The translations under genes were made by a program, and so were the position numbers. 64,000 nucleotides of DNA. Origin: Acinetobacter boissieri (GTDB lineage Bacteria; Pseudomonadota; Gammaproteobacteria; Pseudomonadales; Moraxellaceae). Below, piece by piece: positions 15,296 to 22,579 of the stretch (its first letter is position 1; each line of letters opens with the position of its first letter). The DNA lies in NCBI RefSeq assembly GCF_900096955.1, contig NZ_FMYL01000009.1, forward strand, positions 62,001-126,000, in the 5' to 3' direction. Below the pieces are notes generated by a model that was not told the DNA's origin, did no database searches, and was given only the letters and a program-made list of their open reading frames with translations.

Positions 15296-15715
15296 TTATT
15301 GTTTTGGCTCTATTTGACAAAGTAATGGGTAACCTTGTGAGCGAGCATAATTATTGACCTGATTCGCTTTTGTTTCAGCAATATCTCTAGGATAGATACC
15401 AGCGACACCTTTTCCTTCGTAATGTACAGTTAGCATTACTTCTGTGGCTTGGTCAAGATTCATTGCAAAGAATTGTTGTAAAATTTCGATTACAATATCC
15501 ATAGGTGTGTAATCATCGTTTAATAAAACAACAATATATAAGGGTGGACGCTTCAACTCAGGAGGTGCAACTTCAACATCTAAATCTCCATCCTCATGAT
15601 GATCTTGATTAGAGGCAGACATTTGAAGATGCCAATCGACATAGCCCGTACCACTAAAAGCAGCTTTTAAGTCAGTTAAGTCAATCTTCTTTTTTAAACC
15701 ATGCATACGTATCAT
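15296..15715 (-). CDS. clpS: ClpS adaptor, N-end rule recognition
   Basis: ClpS binds N-terminal bulky residues and hands proteins to ClpA. The core is clear: [21 protein letters not shown], where NDDYTPM forms the N-degron pocket, then [24 protein letters not shown], which contacts ClpA. The first 50 residues are variable. The longest start is ATG 15715, only 6 bases after the preceding gene's stop and with no ribosome-binding site. ATG 15622 ([11 protein letters not shown]) would give 108 residues, nearer the usual length of about 105. Related Acinetobacter proteins appear to share the long start, so I keep 15715 with moderate trust. Confidence 0.93.
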   Translation of the reverse strand: MIRMHGLKKKIDLTDLKAAFSGTGYVDWHLQMSASNQDHHEDGDLDVEVAPPELKRPPLYIVVLLNDDYTPMDIVIEILQQFFAMNLDQATEVMLTVHYEGKGVAGIYPRDIAETKANQVNNYARSQGYPLLCQIEPKQ

Positions 15716-15721
15716 TTCACA

Positions 15722-16474
15722 TTATTGGGTTTTGGCTTCGGCTTGAGGTATATCTGTTGCAAATCTCGCAGGATTGTCAATTTCTTTTCCTTTTAGCCAA
15801 TTAAAACGGCGTATTTCATTCATACCGCCATTAATTCTCACTTCAATATACTGTGGTACAAAACCATTCGGTATCGTCCAACGCCCTGTCAATCGTTCAA
15901 AGTTTTCAAAATTAAATCGACTGTTTTGCATTGGCACAACCAATATTTCATCACCACGGATGAGTCTCAGTTCAACTGAACCATTGGCTTTTCTTTGATT
16001 AGGGCTTACTTGTAATAAATCAAGCTGATATTCAAATGCGTTTTCAGGTAAGGGGCGCACAGCTAAGTTTTGTACCATTAAACCCACTCCCCCTCGTTGA
16101 CGAAGCAAATTTCGATAAATCTGGCTTTGTGTCTGCGAGATACTTAAATCTGCCTTATTTTCAGTGAGTGCATGTGTCAAACTTGTCGTATTACCTAATG
16201 CTAAATCACGCTCTTGTATTGTAAGATTAAAGTTTTTATTGAGCTCAGCTAAAGTATCTTTTTGCTTTTGTATCACATCAACCAATTGCTGTGCATCTGC
16301 GTCATAACCGACCACAGTCAACCCTTGCTTGTGTCCAACAATATAGCCTAATGCAAACCCACCAAAACATAGCAATATACTACCGAGCAATAAAAACTTG
16401 TTTGCCTGAACAAAGTTTTGCTTCTTTACCGAACTATGTTTTACAGCAGATTCTTCTCGCTTATTTTCATTCAT
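15722..16474 (-). CDS. DUF6776-type membrane protein with coiled coil
   Basis: The 250-residue bitopic protein has a short charged cytoplasmic start, one membrane helix (about residues 27-45, FLLLGSILLCFGGFALGYIVG) and a long helical, probably coiled-coil stretch (about 60-130). The beta-rich C-terminal domain contains GSVELRLIRGDEILVVPM and GRWTIPNGFVPQYIEVRI. This layout fits the DUF6776 proteins of gammaproteobacteria, whose role is unknown. I chose ATG 16474; an in-frame ATG four codons earlier is possible. It lies between argC and clpS on the same strand, ending 6 bases before the longest clpS start, so clpS translation may depend on it. Confidence 0.8.
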   Translation of the reverse strand: MNENKREESAVKHSSVKKQNFVQANKFLLLGSILLCFGGFALGYIVGHKQGLTVVGYDADAQQLVDVIQKQKDTLAELNKNFNLTIQERDLALGNTTSLTHALTENKADLSISQTQSQIYRNLLRQRGGVGLMVQNLAVRPLPENAFEYQLDLLQVSPNQRKANGSVELRLIRGDEILVVPMQNSRFNFENFERLTGRWTIPNGFVPQYIEVRINGGMNEIRRFNWLKGKEIDNPARFATDIPQAEAKTQ

Positions 16475-16520
16475 TTTTATACTCAATACATTTATCTTTT
16501 ATCATACAACACGCGTTGCT

Positions 16521-17567
16521 TTACGGCATTAATGCAATTCCAGTTAAGCCGAGCTGTTCGGATAAACCACACATTAAGTTCATGTTTTGTACTGCTTGAC
16601 CAGCAGCACCTTTGACCAAGTTATCTTGCACCACAACTACAACTAATTTTTTAGGTTGTGGTTGGTATAATGCGATGCGTAACATATTTGAACCTCTCAC
16701 ACTACGTGTTTCAGGTACACTTTTGTGTGGCATAACATCTACAAAATATTCATGTTGATAGAATGTTTCATAAAGCGACTGCAAGTCTGTTTCAGTGCCT
16801 TGCTCTGTTAAGTCAATGTAAATCGTGCTTAACATACCACGAATCATTGGTACTAAATGCGGTACAAATACAAGATTCTTAAATTCAGTTTGGGTAGATG
16901 CAATACGATTTAAACCTTCAACAATTTCAGGGTGATGTCTATGACCTGCCACAGCATATGCTTTAAAGCTATCTGTGCTTTCAGTGAAAGATAAGCCTAA
17001 ATCTGCTTTGCGCCCTGCACCAGATACACCAGATTTCGCATCTATAATAATACTATTGAGGTCAATTAGACCTTGCTCTTTTAACAGCGGTGCTAAACCT
17101 AACTGTACGGTGGTTGGGTAGCAACCAGGATTACCAACCACATTTGCTTTGCTAATGTGTGCTCTATTGAGCTCAGGTAAGCCATATACAGACTGTTTGA
17201 GTAGCTCAGGGCATGTGTGTTTCATACCATACCAAGTTTCAAAATCTGCCAAGTTTTGTAGTCTAAAATCAGCAGCTAGATCAACAATTTTTACACCATG
17301 TGCGACCAAATCTTCCGCATACTTCATGGCCACACCATGTGGTGTTGCGAAGAATACCACGTCACAGGTTTTTAATGCATCTACGGTTAAATCAGAAAAA
17401 ACTAAATCAGTATGTCCACGTAAACTTGGAAACATATCTGCAACTGCACGACCTGCTTCGGTACGTGATGTAAGCATACGCACAGTGACTTGCGGGTGAC
17501 GTAATAAAATACGAAGAAGTTCTACACCTGTATAGCCCGTTCCACCGACAATTCCAACTGAAATCAC
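16521..17567 (-). CDS. argC: N-acetyl-gamma-glutamyl-phosphate reductase
   Basis: ArgC catalyses the third step of arginine synthesis, the NADPH-dependent reduction of N-acetylglutamyl phosphate. The product has 348 residues. It starts with the Rossmann motif [16 protein letters not shown] and has the catalytic cysteine in VGNPGCYPT (Cys149) and HRHHPEI with the active-site histidine. GVSGAGRK lies between them. I chose GTG at 17567 because GAGGTGG stands 5 bases upstream and the product then begins MISVGIVGG, as in relatives; a TTG five codons earlier overlaps that site. The DUF6776 gene follows on the same strand. Confidence 0.97.
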   Translation of the reverse strand: MISVGIVGGTGYTGVELLRILLRHPQVTVRMLTSRTEAGRAVADMFPSLRGHTDLVFSDLTVDALKTCDVVFFATPHGVAMKYAEDLVAHGVKIVDLAADFRLQNLADFETWYGMKHTCPELLKQSVYGLPELNRAHISKANVVGNPGCYPTTVQLGLAPLLKEQGLIDLNSIIIDAKSGVSGAGRKADLGLSFTESTDSFKAYAVAGHRHHPEIVEGLNRIASTQTEFKNLVFVPHLVPMIRGMLSTIYIDLTEQGTETDLQSLYETFYQHEYFVDVMPHKSVPETRSVRGSNMLRIALYQPQPKKLVVVVVQDNLVKGAAGQAVQNMNLMCGLSEQLGLTGIALMP

Positions 17568-17680
17568 CTTACACCACCTCAAATATTTAATCTATGAAAG
17601 TTAATTAGTATGACAGGAAGCATATTTTTTCTAAATAGCTTTTTCTATGCCTTACTTTAATTTTATCGTAAAAACCACTG

Positions 17681-18415
17681 TTAAGGCACGTTTAACATCT
17701 GACTTATCCAACTTGGCCATGTATTTTTTTTCATATGTTGATGATGTTTTACATAGTCTATGTCGTATTGTGCTACGGTTTGCCAAAAAGTCTCACTGTG
17801 ATTAAACACTTTGGTATGTACTAACTCATGTATGCATACCGCTCGTACTAAAGACTCATCTAAAAGCACCAATGCGGCATTCAACATAATTTTATGGTGT
17901 GTGTTACAGCTACCCCAACGGGTTTTTACAAAACGCACCTGTACCGCTTGATAACTCAGCCCTATTTGTGTAGATACTCGGCTTAAATATACAGGTAAAT
18001 GCTCACGTGCATAGTCTAATAAAAAAGCTTTTAAGCCTTTAAACGGCGTTGAAGCGTTTATATATAATGTTGCAGCTTGATATTTATATAGCTGTACCAT
18101 TTCAAGAACCCTCACCTGCACAGGCATACTCAAGTTGAATACATGAATCTGTGCCGGGGGATCGACCTGAAGTAATACATGGCGGCTCAATTGCTCTTGC
18201 CATGCTTTTACCAACCACTCGTGTGACTGCGCTAAAAACTGCTGAACCAGTGTTTCAGGGCAATGTTTAGGTACAGTCAAGCGAATATGATCTGCACGTA
18301 CAGTCAATTTCAAGCGTTTTGCTGTAGCATGCTGCACACGTTTAATATGTGCAGCAACATCATGATTAGTCAGCAACGCGTTCTTCAATACCGTGATCTG
18401 TTGCAACAATGGCAA
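17681..18415 (-). CDS. YgjP-like (DUF45/M48-type) metallopeptidase domain protein
   Basis: The product has up to 244 residues. The signature is the zinc motif HELVH (His196, Glu197, His200) with the third ligand in FNHSETFW, preceded by TRWGSCN (165-171). RWGSC plus HELxH marks the YgjP/SprT-like family of cytosolic metallopeptidases, whose substrates are unknown. The longest start (ATG 18415) overlaps the end of rpiA by 50 bases. A TTG at 18376 next to the rpiA stop would give about 231 residues. I cannot decide from the sequence, as neither has a strong ribosome-binding site. It is likely translated with rpiA. Confidence 0.85.
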   Translation of the reverse strand: MPLLQQITVLKNALLTNHDVAAHIKRVQHATAKRLKLTVRADHIRLTVPKHCPETLVQQFLAQSHEWLVKAWQEQLSRHVLLQVDPPAQIHVFNLSMPVQVRVLEMVQLYKYQAATLYINASTPFKGLKAFLLDYAREHLPVYLSRVSTQIGLSYQAVQVRFVKTRWGSCNTHHKIMLNAALVLLDESLVRAVCIHELVHTKVFNHSETFWQTVAQYDIDYVKHHQHMKKNTWPSWISQMLNVP

Positions 18416-19037
18416 TATCTGCTTTATTTAAAGCAAAAATACCATTGGTGACAACACCGGGAATATTATTAATGGTTTTTTCGATGTCGAGTGCATCTAA
18501 AATATTTAAATTATAAACATCTAAAATTACATTACCGTTATCTGTGACTACCCCTTGGCGATAAACAGGATCTCCGCCTAAGCTCACAATCTTACGTGCT
18601 ACCGCAGAGCGCGCCATTGGAATCACTTCTACAGGTAAAGCAAAATCATGTCCGAGCTGACCTACCCATTTAGAGTCATCGACAATACAAACAAACTTAT
18701 GAGCAATAGATGCCACAATTTTTTCACGTGTAAGTGCAGCACCACCCCCTTTAATCATATGTAAATTACGGTCAATTTCATCTGCTCCATCTACATATGC
18801 ATCTAAGCTTGCTACTTGGTTCATATCAACAACATCAATACCCAAAGCTTTTAGACGGCTTGCTGTCGCTTCTGAGCTTGCAACAGCACCTTTGAGCTCT
18901 AACTGAGGGAGAAGTTCAATTAAAAAATTTACTGTACTGCCTGTACCCACACCCAATATGCCACCATGAGGTAAATGTTTTAAAGCGGCTTGTGCTGCGG
19001 CTTGTTTTTTTGCATCTTGATTTGTGTATAAAGTCAT
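18366..19037 (-). CDS. rpiA: Ribose-5-phosphate isomerase A
   Basis: RpiA interconverts ribose 5-phosphate and ribulose 5-phosphate in the pentose phosphate pathway. From ATG 19037 it has 223 residues, the usual length. It shows [15 protein letters not shown] for phosphate binding, DGADEID with the catalytic acids, [14 protein letters not shown] with the catalytic lysine and glutamate, and [19 protein letters not shown] near the end. A TTG-initiated form 17 codons longer (19088) is open and preceded by TAGGA but adds residues the family lacks. It is divergent from ilvA. Confidence 0.96.
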   Translation of the reverse strand: MTLYTNQDAKKQAAAQAALKHLPHGGILGVGTGSTVNFLIELLPQLELKGAVASSEATASRLKALGIDVVDMNQVASLDAYVDGADEIDRNLHMIKGGGAALTREKIVASIAHKFVCIVDDSKWVGQLGHDFALPVEVIPMARSAVARKIVSLGGDPVYRQGVVTDNGNVILDVYNLNILDALDIEKTINNIPGVVTNGIFALNKADIAIVATDHGIEERVAD

Positions 19038-19152
19038 AGTCATCACTTGTTTTTGTTGAGCAATCACAGATTTCTGTTGATTATTCAATCCAATCCTATA
19101 GAGTGTTTGTTACAATAACCCTTTATTTTAAACTGTTAAACGGAAGATAACC

Positions 19153-20694
19153 ATGTTGTTTCGCTTGGTCAGACAAATTTTACAAGCAACAGTCTACGAT
19201 GTTGCCATTGAATCTCCTCTCGAAGCAGCACCACGAATTAGCCAAAAAATTAATAACAACATTCGTTTTAAGCGAGAAGATTTACAACCTGTTTTTTCTT
19301 TCAAGCTACGTGGTGCATACAACCGCATTAGCCAAATTCCAAAAGATCAACTCGATGCGGGTGTCATTTGTGCATCTGCAGGCAACCATGCTCAAGGCGT
19401 TGCACTCTCTGGCCGTAAACTAGGTATTCCTGCCATTATTGTGATGCCAAGTACAACACCAGACATTAAAGTACAAGCGGTAAAACGTCTTGGCGGACAG
19501 GTGGTTTTACACGGCGACAGCTTCGATGTGGCCAATAGCTATGCCATTGAACGCGCAAAACAAGAAAACTTAGTCTTTGTACCACCATATGACGATGAAC
19601 TAGTGATTGCAGGACAAGGAACGATTGCCAATGAGATACACCGTCAATGGCGTGAAGTCGACTATATTTTTGTTGCTGTTGGTGGTGGTGGTTTGATTTC
19701 TGGGATTGCAGCTTACTTTGCTGAAGTTGCACCACATGTGCAAATCATTGCTGTTGAATATGAGGAATCTGCATGTTTAAAAGCTGCTTTTGAAAACAAT
19801 GAGCGAGTAACTCTACCACACGTTGGTTTATTTGCCGATGGTACAGCAGTTGCTCGTATTGGCGACTTACCCTTTCAAATTTTAAACTTAAAAAAATCAG
19901 ATGGTAGCCCAATTGTTGATAAAACAGTCATCACTGTAAATACAGATGAAATTTGTTCAGCGATTAAAGACACCTTTGATGAAACCCGCAGTATTGTTGA
20001 ACCCTCTGGTGCAATGGCACTTGCAGGCATTAAAAAATATGTCGCACAGCACCAATTGAGTAATAAGAATATTGTTTCGATTGTTTGTGGTGCAAATATG
20101 AACTTTGATCGCCTAAGATATATTGCTGAGCGTACAGAGCTAGGTGAAAAACGTGAAGCAATTTATGCAGTCACTATTCCAGAGAAAAAAGGTGCATTTT
20201 TAGATTTTTGCCGTGCCTTACAGGGTCGCAATTTGACAGAGTTTAACTATAGAGCCAACGACGAACATAACGCACAAGTCTTTGTCGGCGTAAGTTTAAA
20301 ATATGGTGAAGAAGAACGTCTTGAAATATTTAACACATTAAAGCAAGAATATAATGTTGATGATTTATCTGATGATGAAGTCGCAAAGCTACATATTCGC
20401 TACTTAGTCGGTGGTCATACCAAAAGTCAAGAACGGCTATTTCGAGTCGAATTTCCTGAACGTCCGGGCGCATTACTGACCTTTTTAGAACGTCTTGGCC
20501 CCGCACATAACATTACACTTTTTCACTACCGTAACCACGGCGCAGCAGAAGGTCGTGTTTTAGTTGCGCTTCAATCAGAACAACATGCATCTGCAACACC
20601 AAGTCATGATGACCTCATTGAGAAACTCAATGGCATTAATTATCCATACCAAGAGATCACTCATAATGCAGGCTATCAGCGCTTTTTAAGATAA
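19153..20694 (+). CDS. ilvA: Threonine deaminase (dehydratase), biosynthetic
   Basis: IlvA converts threonine to 2-oxobutanoate, the first step of isoleucine synthesis. The product has 513 residues. The catalytic PLP domain has the lysine in FSFKLRGAYN (Lys51), SAGNHAQGVA and the glycine loop VGGGGLISG. Two ACT-like regulatory domains follow (about 330-505), each opening with an E-K/R-x-G-A pattern (PEKKGAFLDF, PERPGALLTF). The two ACT-like modules make it the biosynthetic, isoleucine-inhibited type. GGAAGA precedes ATG 19153. A 10-base perfect hairpin ends the unit at 20716. Confidence 0.97.
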   Translation: MLFRLVRQILQATVYDVAIESPLEAAPRISQKINNNIRFKREDLQPVFSFKLRGAYNRISQIPKDQLDAGVICASAGNHAQGVALSGRKLGIPAIIVMPSTTPDIKVQAVKRLGGQVVLHGDSFDVANSYAIERAKQENLVFVPPYDDELVIAGQGTIANEIHRQWREVDYIFVAVGGGGLISGIAAYFAEVAPHVQIIAVEYEESACLKAAFENNERVTLPHVGLFADGTAVARIGDLPFQILNLKKSDGSPIVDKTVITVNTDEICSAIKDTFDETRSIVEPSGAMALAGIKKYVAQHQLSNKNIVSIVCGANMNFDRLRYIAERTELGEKREAIYAVTIPEKKGAFLDFCRALQGRNLTEFNYRANDEHNAQVFVGVSLKYGEEERLEIFNTLKQEYNVDDLSDDEVAKLHIRYLVGGHTKSQERLFRVEFPERPGALLTFLERLGPAHNITLFHYRNHGAAEGRVLVALQSEQHASATPSHDDLIEKLNGINYPYQEITHNAGYQRFLR

Positions 20695-20715
20695 CTCATT
20701 GAAATGACGTTATTC

Positions 20716-20757
20716 GGCTTTCGATTTAAAATGTATGAGTACCAATCATCGAAAGCC
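20716..20757 (+). terminator. Hairpin after ilvA
   Basis: GGCTTTCGAT (20716-20725) pairs perfectly with ATCGAAAGCC (20748-20757) over a 22-base loop, followed by TTATAA. It lies 21 bases after the ilvA stop. Its position argues against starting the next gene at 20735. Confidence 0.6.
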
Positions 20758-20782
20758 TTATAACATCACAAGAAACTCAAAA

Positions 20783-21253
20783 ATGAAGCAAATTTATACT
20801 TGGCAATCTCAGCAATATACCATTACAACAGATGAAAAGCTTTTTGACATTATTGCAATTCACAGCTACTTAACCCACTCTCCTTGGGCTAAAGGCATTG
20901 GCTTGAATACTGTGGCTGAAAGCATTTCAAATAGCTTATGTTTTGGGCTTTTTTGTCAGCAACAGCAAATTGGTTTCGCTCGTGTAATTACCGATGGTGT
21001 CACTTTTGGCTATTTATGTGATGTATATATCTTAAATGAATGGCAACAACAAAAACTTGGGCAATGGCTCATGGAATGCTGTCATAACCATCCTATCATG
21101 CTACGTTTACGCAGAATAATGTTAGTGACTTCAACTGCATCTGGTTTCTATAAAAAAGTAGACTACCATCCTATAGATCAAAAAAACTTTGTATGGCAGA
21201 TATTTAGACCCAATATTTATCAAAAAACCATTACACAGGTTTTAGTAGATTAA
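20783..21253 (+). CDS. GNAT-family N-acetyltransferase
   Basis: The protein of 156 residues has the GNAT layout: an N-terminal pair of helices (HSYLTHSPWAKGI), the beta-4 strand FGYLCDVYILNEWQQQKLG and the motif B segment MLVTSTASGFYKKVDYHP. The acetyl-CoA loop, normally Arg/Gln-x-x-Gly-x-Gly/Ala, is here QQKLGQW, and the usual Ala before FYxKxGF is Ser. This is a known subfamily shape (YyaT-like). The substrate is unknown. I chose ATG 20783 because an earlier ATG at 20735 falls inside the ilvA hairpin. The ribosome-binding site is weak (AAGAAACTC). Confidence 0.85.
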   Translation: MKQIYTWQSQQYTITTDEKLFDIIAIHSYLTHSPWAKGIGLNTVAESISNSLCFGLFCQQQQIGFARVITDGVTFGYLCDVYILNEWQQQKLGQWLMECCHNHPIMLRLRRIMLVTSTASGFYKKVDYHPIDQKNFVWQIFRPNIYQKTITQVLVD

Positions 21254-21377
21254 ACCCTTTTTATTTTTATAATCTATACAAGCACCACTTTAACTACAGT
21301 AAGCAATGAAAGATCATTTTTAAAAGATTGGTGTTTTAGATCAAAATTCAAAAAAACCATATTATTTAAGGTATAAA

Positions 21378-21402
21378 AAAGCACTGTAAATAACAGTGCT
21401 TT
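21378..21402. terminator. Bidirectional terminator between the GNAT gene and pldA
   Basis: AAAGCACTGT pairs with ACAGTGCTTT across a 5-base loop (AAATA). It lies between convergent genes, with A runs on one side and T on the other, so it can serve both. Confidence 0.85.
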
Positions 21403-21419
21403 GATAAATATCTTTTATA

Positions 21420-22559
21420 TCAATACCAATCGAGTAAAGACACACCCACGCCTACATAATTTGCCCGATGGTTATAGTCAATTAAACTCTCACCATATCC
21501 ATTAAAGTACTGTAATTGACCACGTAAATTCCCTTTAATTGGGAACGTCCAATCAAACTGTACCGCTCCACGTGAGTTACTACCACCTTTTAAAGTATGT
21601 CGAAGCATTAAGGAAAACTGATGATCATTCCACTTATAAAATGTAGTGACATCTGCTCGCCCTACGTAGTTTTCAATATCTGGATTATTGTCACTACTGC
21701 TACTTTCTGGAATTCGATACCACGGTCGTACAACCACGGCAAAATTACCACGCTCTAAACCAATATTCAGCATCAATCGATTCCAGCTACGAGAGTATGG
21801 GTCAGATTGGCCATTTGACTGATGATTCAGAGTAACCCCCAGCAAGCGCCCATCTAAACCAAATAAGTTATAATTGGTTCTAAAAACCAAACTTGCTTCT
21901 GGCTCATAATTGGTTTCACGAAATGGGCTTGACTCTTTTGAGTTATATGCTTGCCAACGTGATGATTGGGTATACCCCACCCATAAGTCACCATTGTTTG
22001 GAAAAATATTCTCCCAAACTTTAGTCTTTAAAGACAACTGAAACTTGAGTTCAGTTGCATCTAAACTTTGATATGGCACTTGATTATCAGGGTTTGGGCT
22101 ATACGGCGTGGTATTTTTTTCACTGGTCCAAAATACAGGTAAAACATACACAGGTTTATAACTACGAATATTCCATGTACCCAATTTACTCGCCTCAGAC
22201 AACTCCCAACGACTATCAAGTAAAGATGTCGTTGGAGATGCGGGTTTACTTGTATCACTGGTATAAATAGAGCTGACTGAGCTTTTAAGCTTGTCAACCA
22301 ATGTATCTGACGAAGGCGCACTCACAGCAGGCGTGCTTGCCATTTGGTTTGCAATAACCGTTTTAGGCATGCCAAAATATTGATCATAACATGCCAATCT
22401 ATCTGCATTAAATGCAATTGCAGCGCACGCTTGTGCTGAGGCCGGTTGCAATGACTGTGCCGTATCTACAGCATAAGCACGCTGAGATAGGCAGAGCATT
22501 TCATATAAAGAAAACGTCACTATTGCAAGTTTGTAATTCTTCTTTATGTCGTAGCGCAC
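21420..22559 (-). CDS. pldA: Outer membrane phospholipase A (OMPLA)
   Basis: PldA is a calcium-dependent beta-barrel phospholipase of the outer membrane. The product has 379 residues with a signal peptide (to about residue 30, ending QRAYA). The catalytic motif is NHQSNGQSDPYSRSWNR, which holds the histidine and serine, and YVGRADVTTFYKWN and the C-terminal YVGVGVSLLDWY are barrel strands with the terminal aromatic. Between signal and barrel lies a roughly 100-residue low-complexity region (Ser/Pro/Thr rich) with CAAIAFNADRLACYDQYFG. The start is GTG 22559, with AAGGAAA 6 bases upstream. It follows the M16C protease gene by 20 bases. Confidence 0.93.
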   Translation of the reverse strand: MRYDIKKNYKLAIVTFSLYEMLCLSQRAYAVDTAQSLQPASAQACAAIAFNADRLACYDQYFGMPKTVIANQMASTPAVSAPSSDTLVDKLKSSVSSIYTSDTSKPASPTTSLLDSRWELSEASKLGTWNIRSYKPVYVLPVFWTSEKNTTPYSPNPDNQVPYQSLDATELKFQLSLKTKVWENIFPNNGDLWVGYTQSSRWQAYNSKESSPFRETNYEPEASLVFRTNYNLFGLDGRLLGVTLNHQSNGQSDPYSRSWNRLMLNIGLERGNFAVVVRPWYRIPESSSSDNNPDIENYVGRADVTTFYKWNDHQFSLMLRHTLKGGSNSRGAVQFDWTFPIKGNLRGQLQYFNGYGESLIDYNHRANYVGVGVSLLDWY

Positions 22560-22579
22560 GATTCTTTTCCTTTAGATTA

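Noticed and set aside
20735-20782. GNAT start at the ATG at 20735
   Set aside because: That start lies inside the ilvA terminator hairpin, and the extra residues do not resemble GNAT N-termini.
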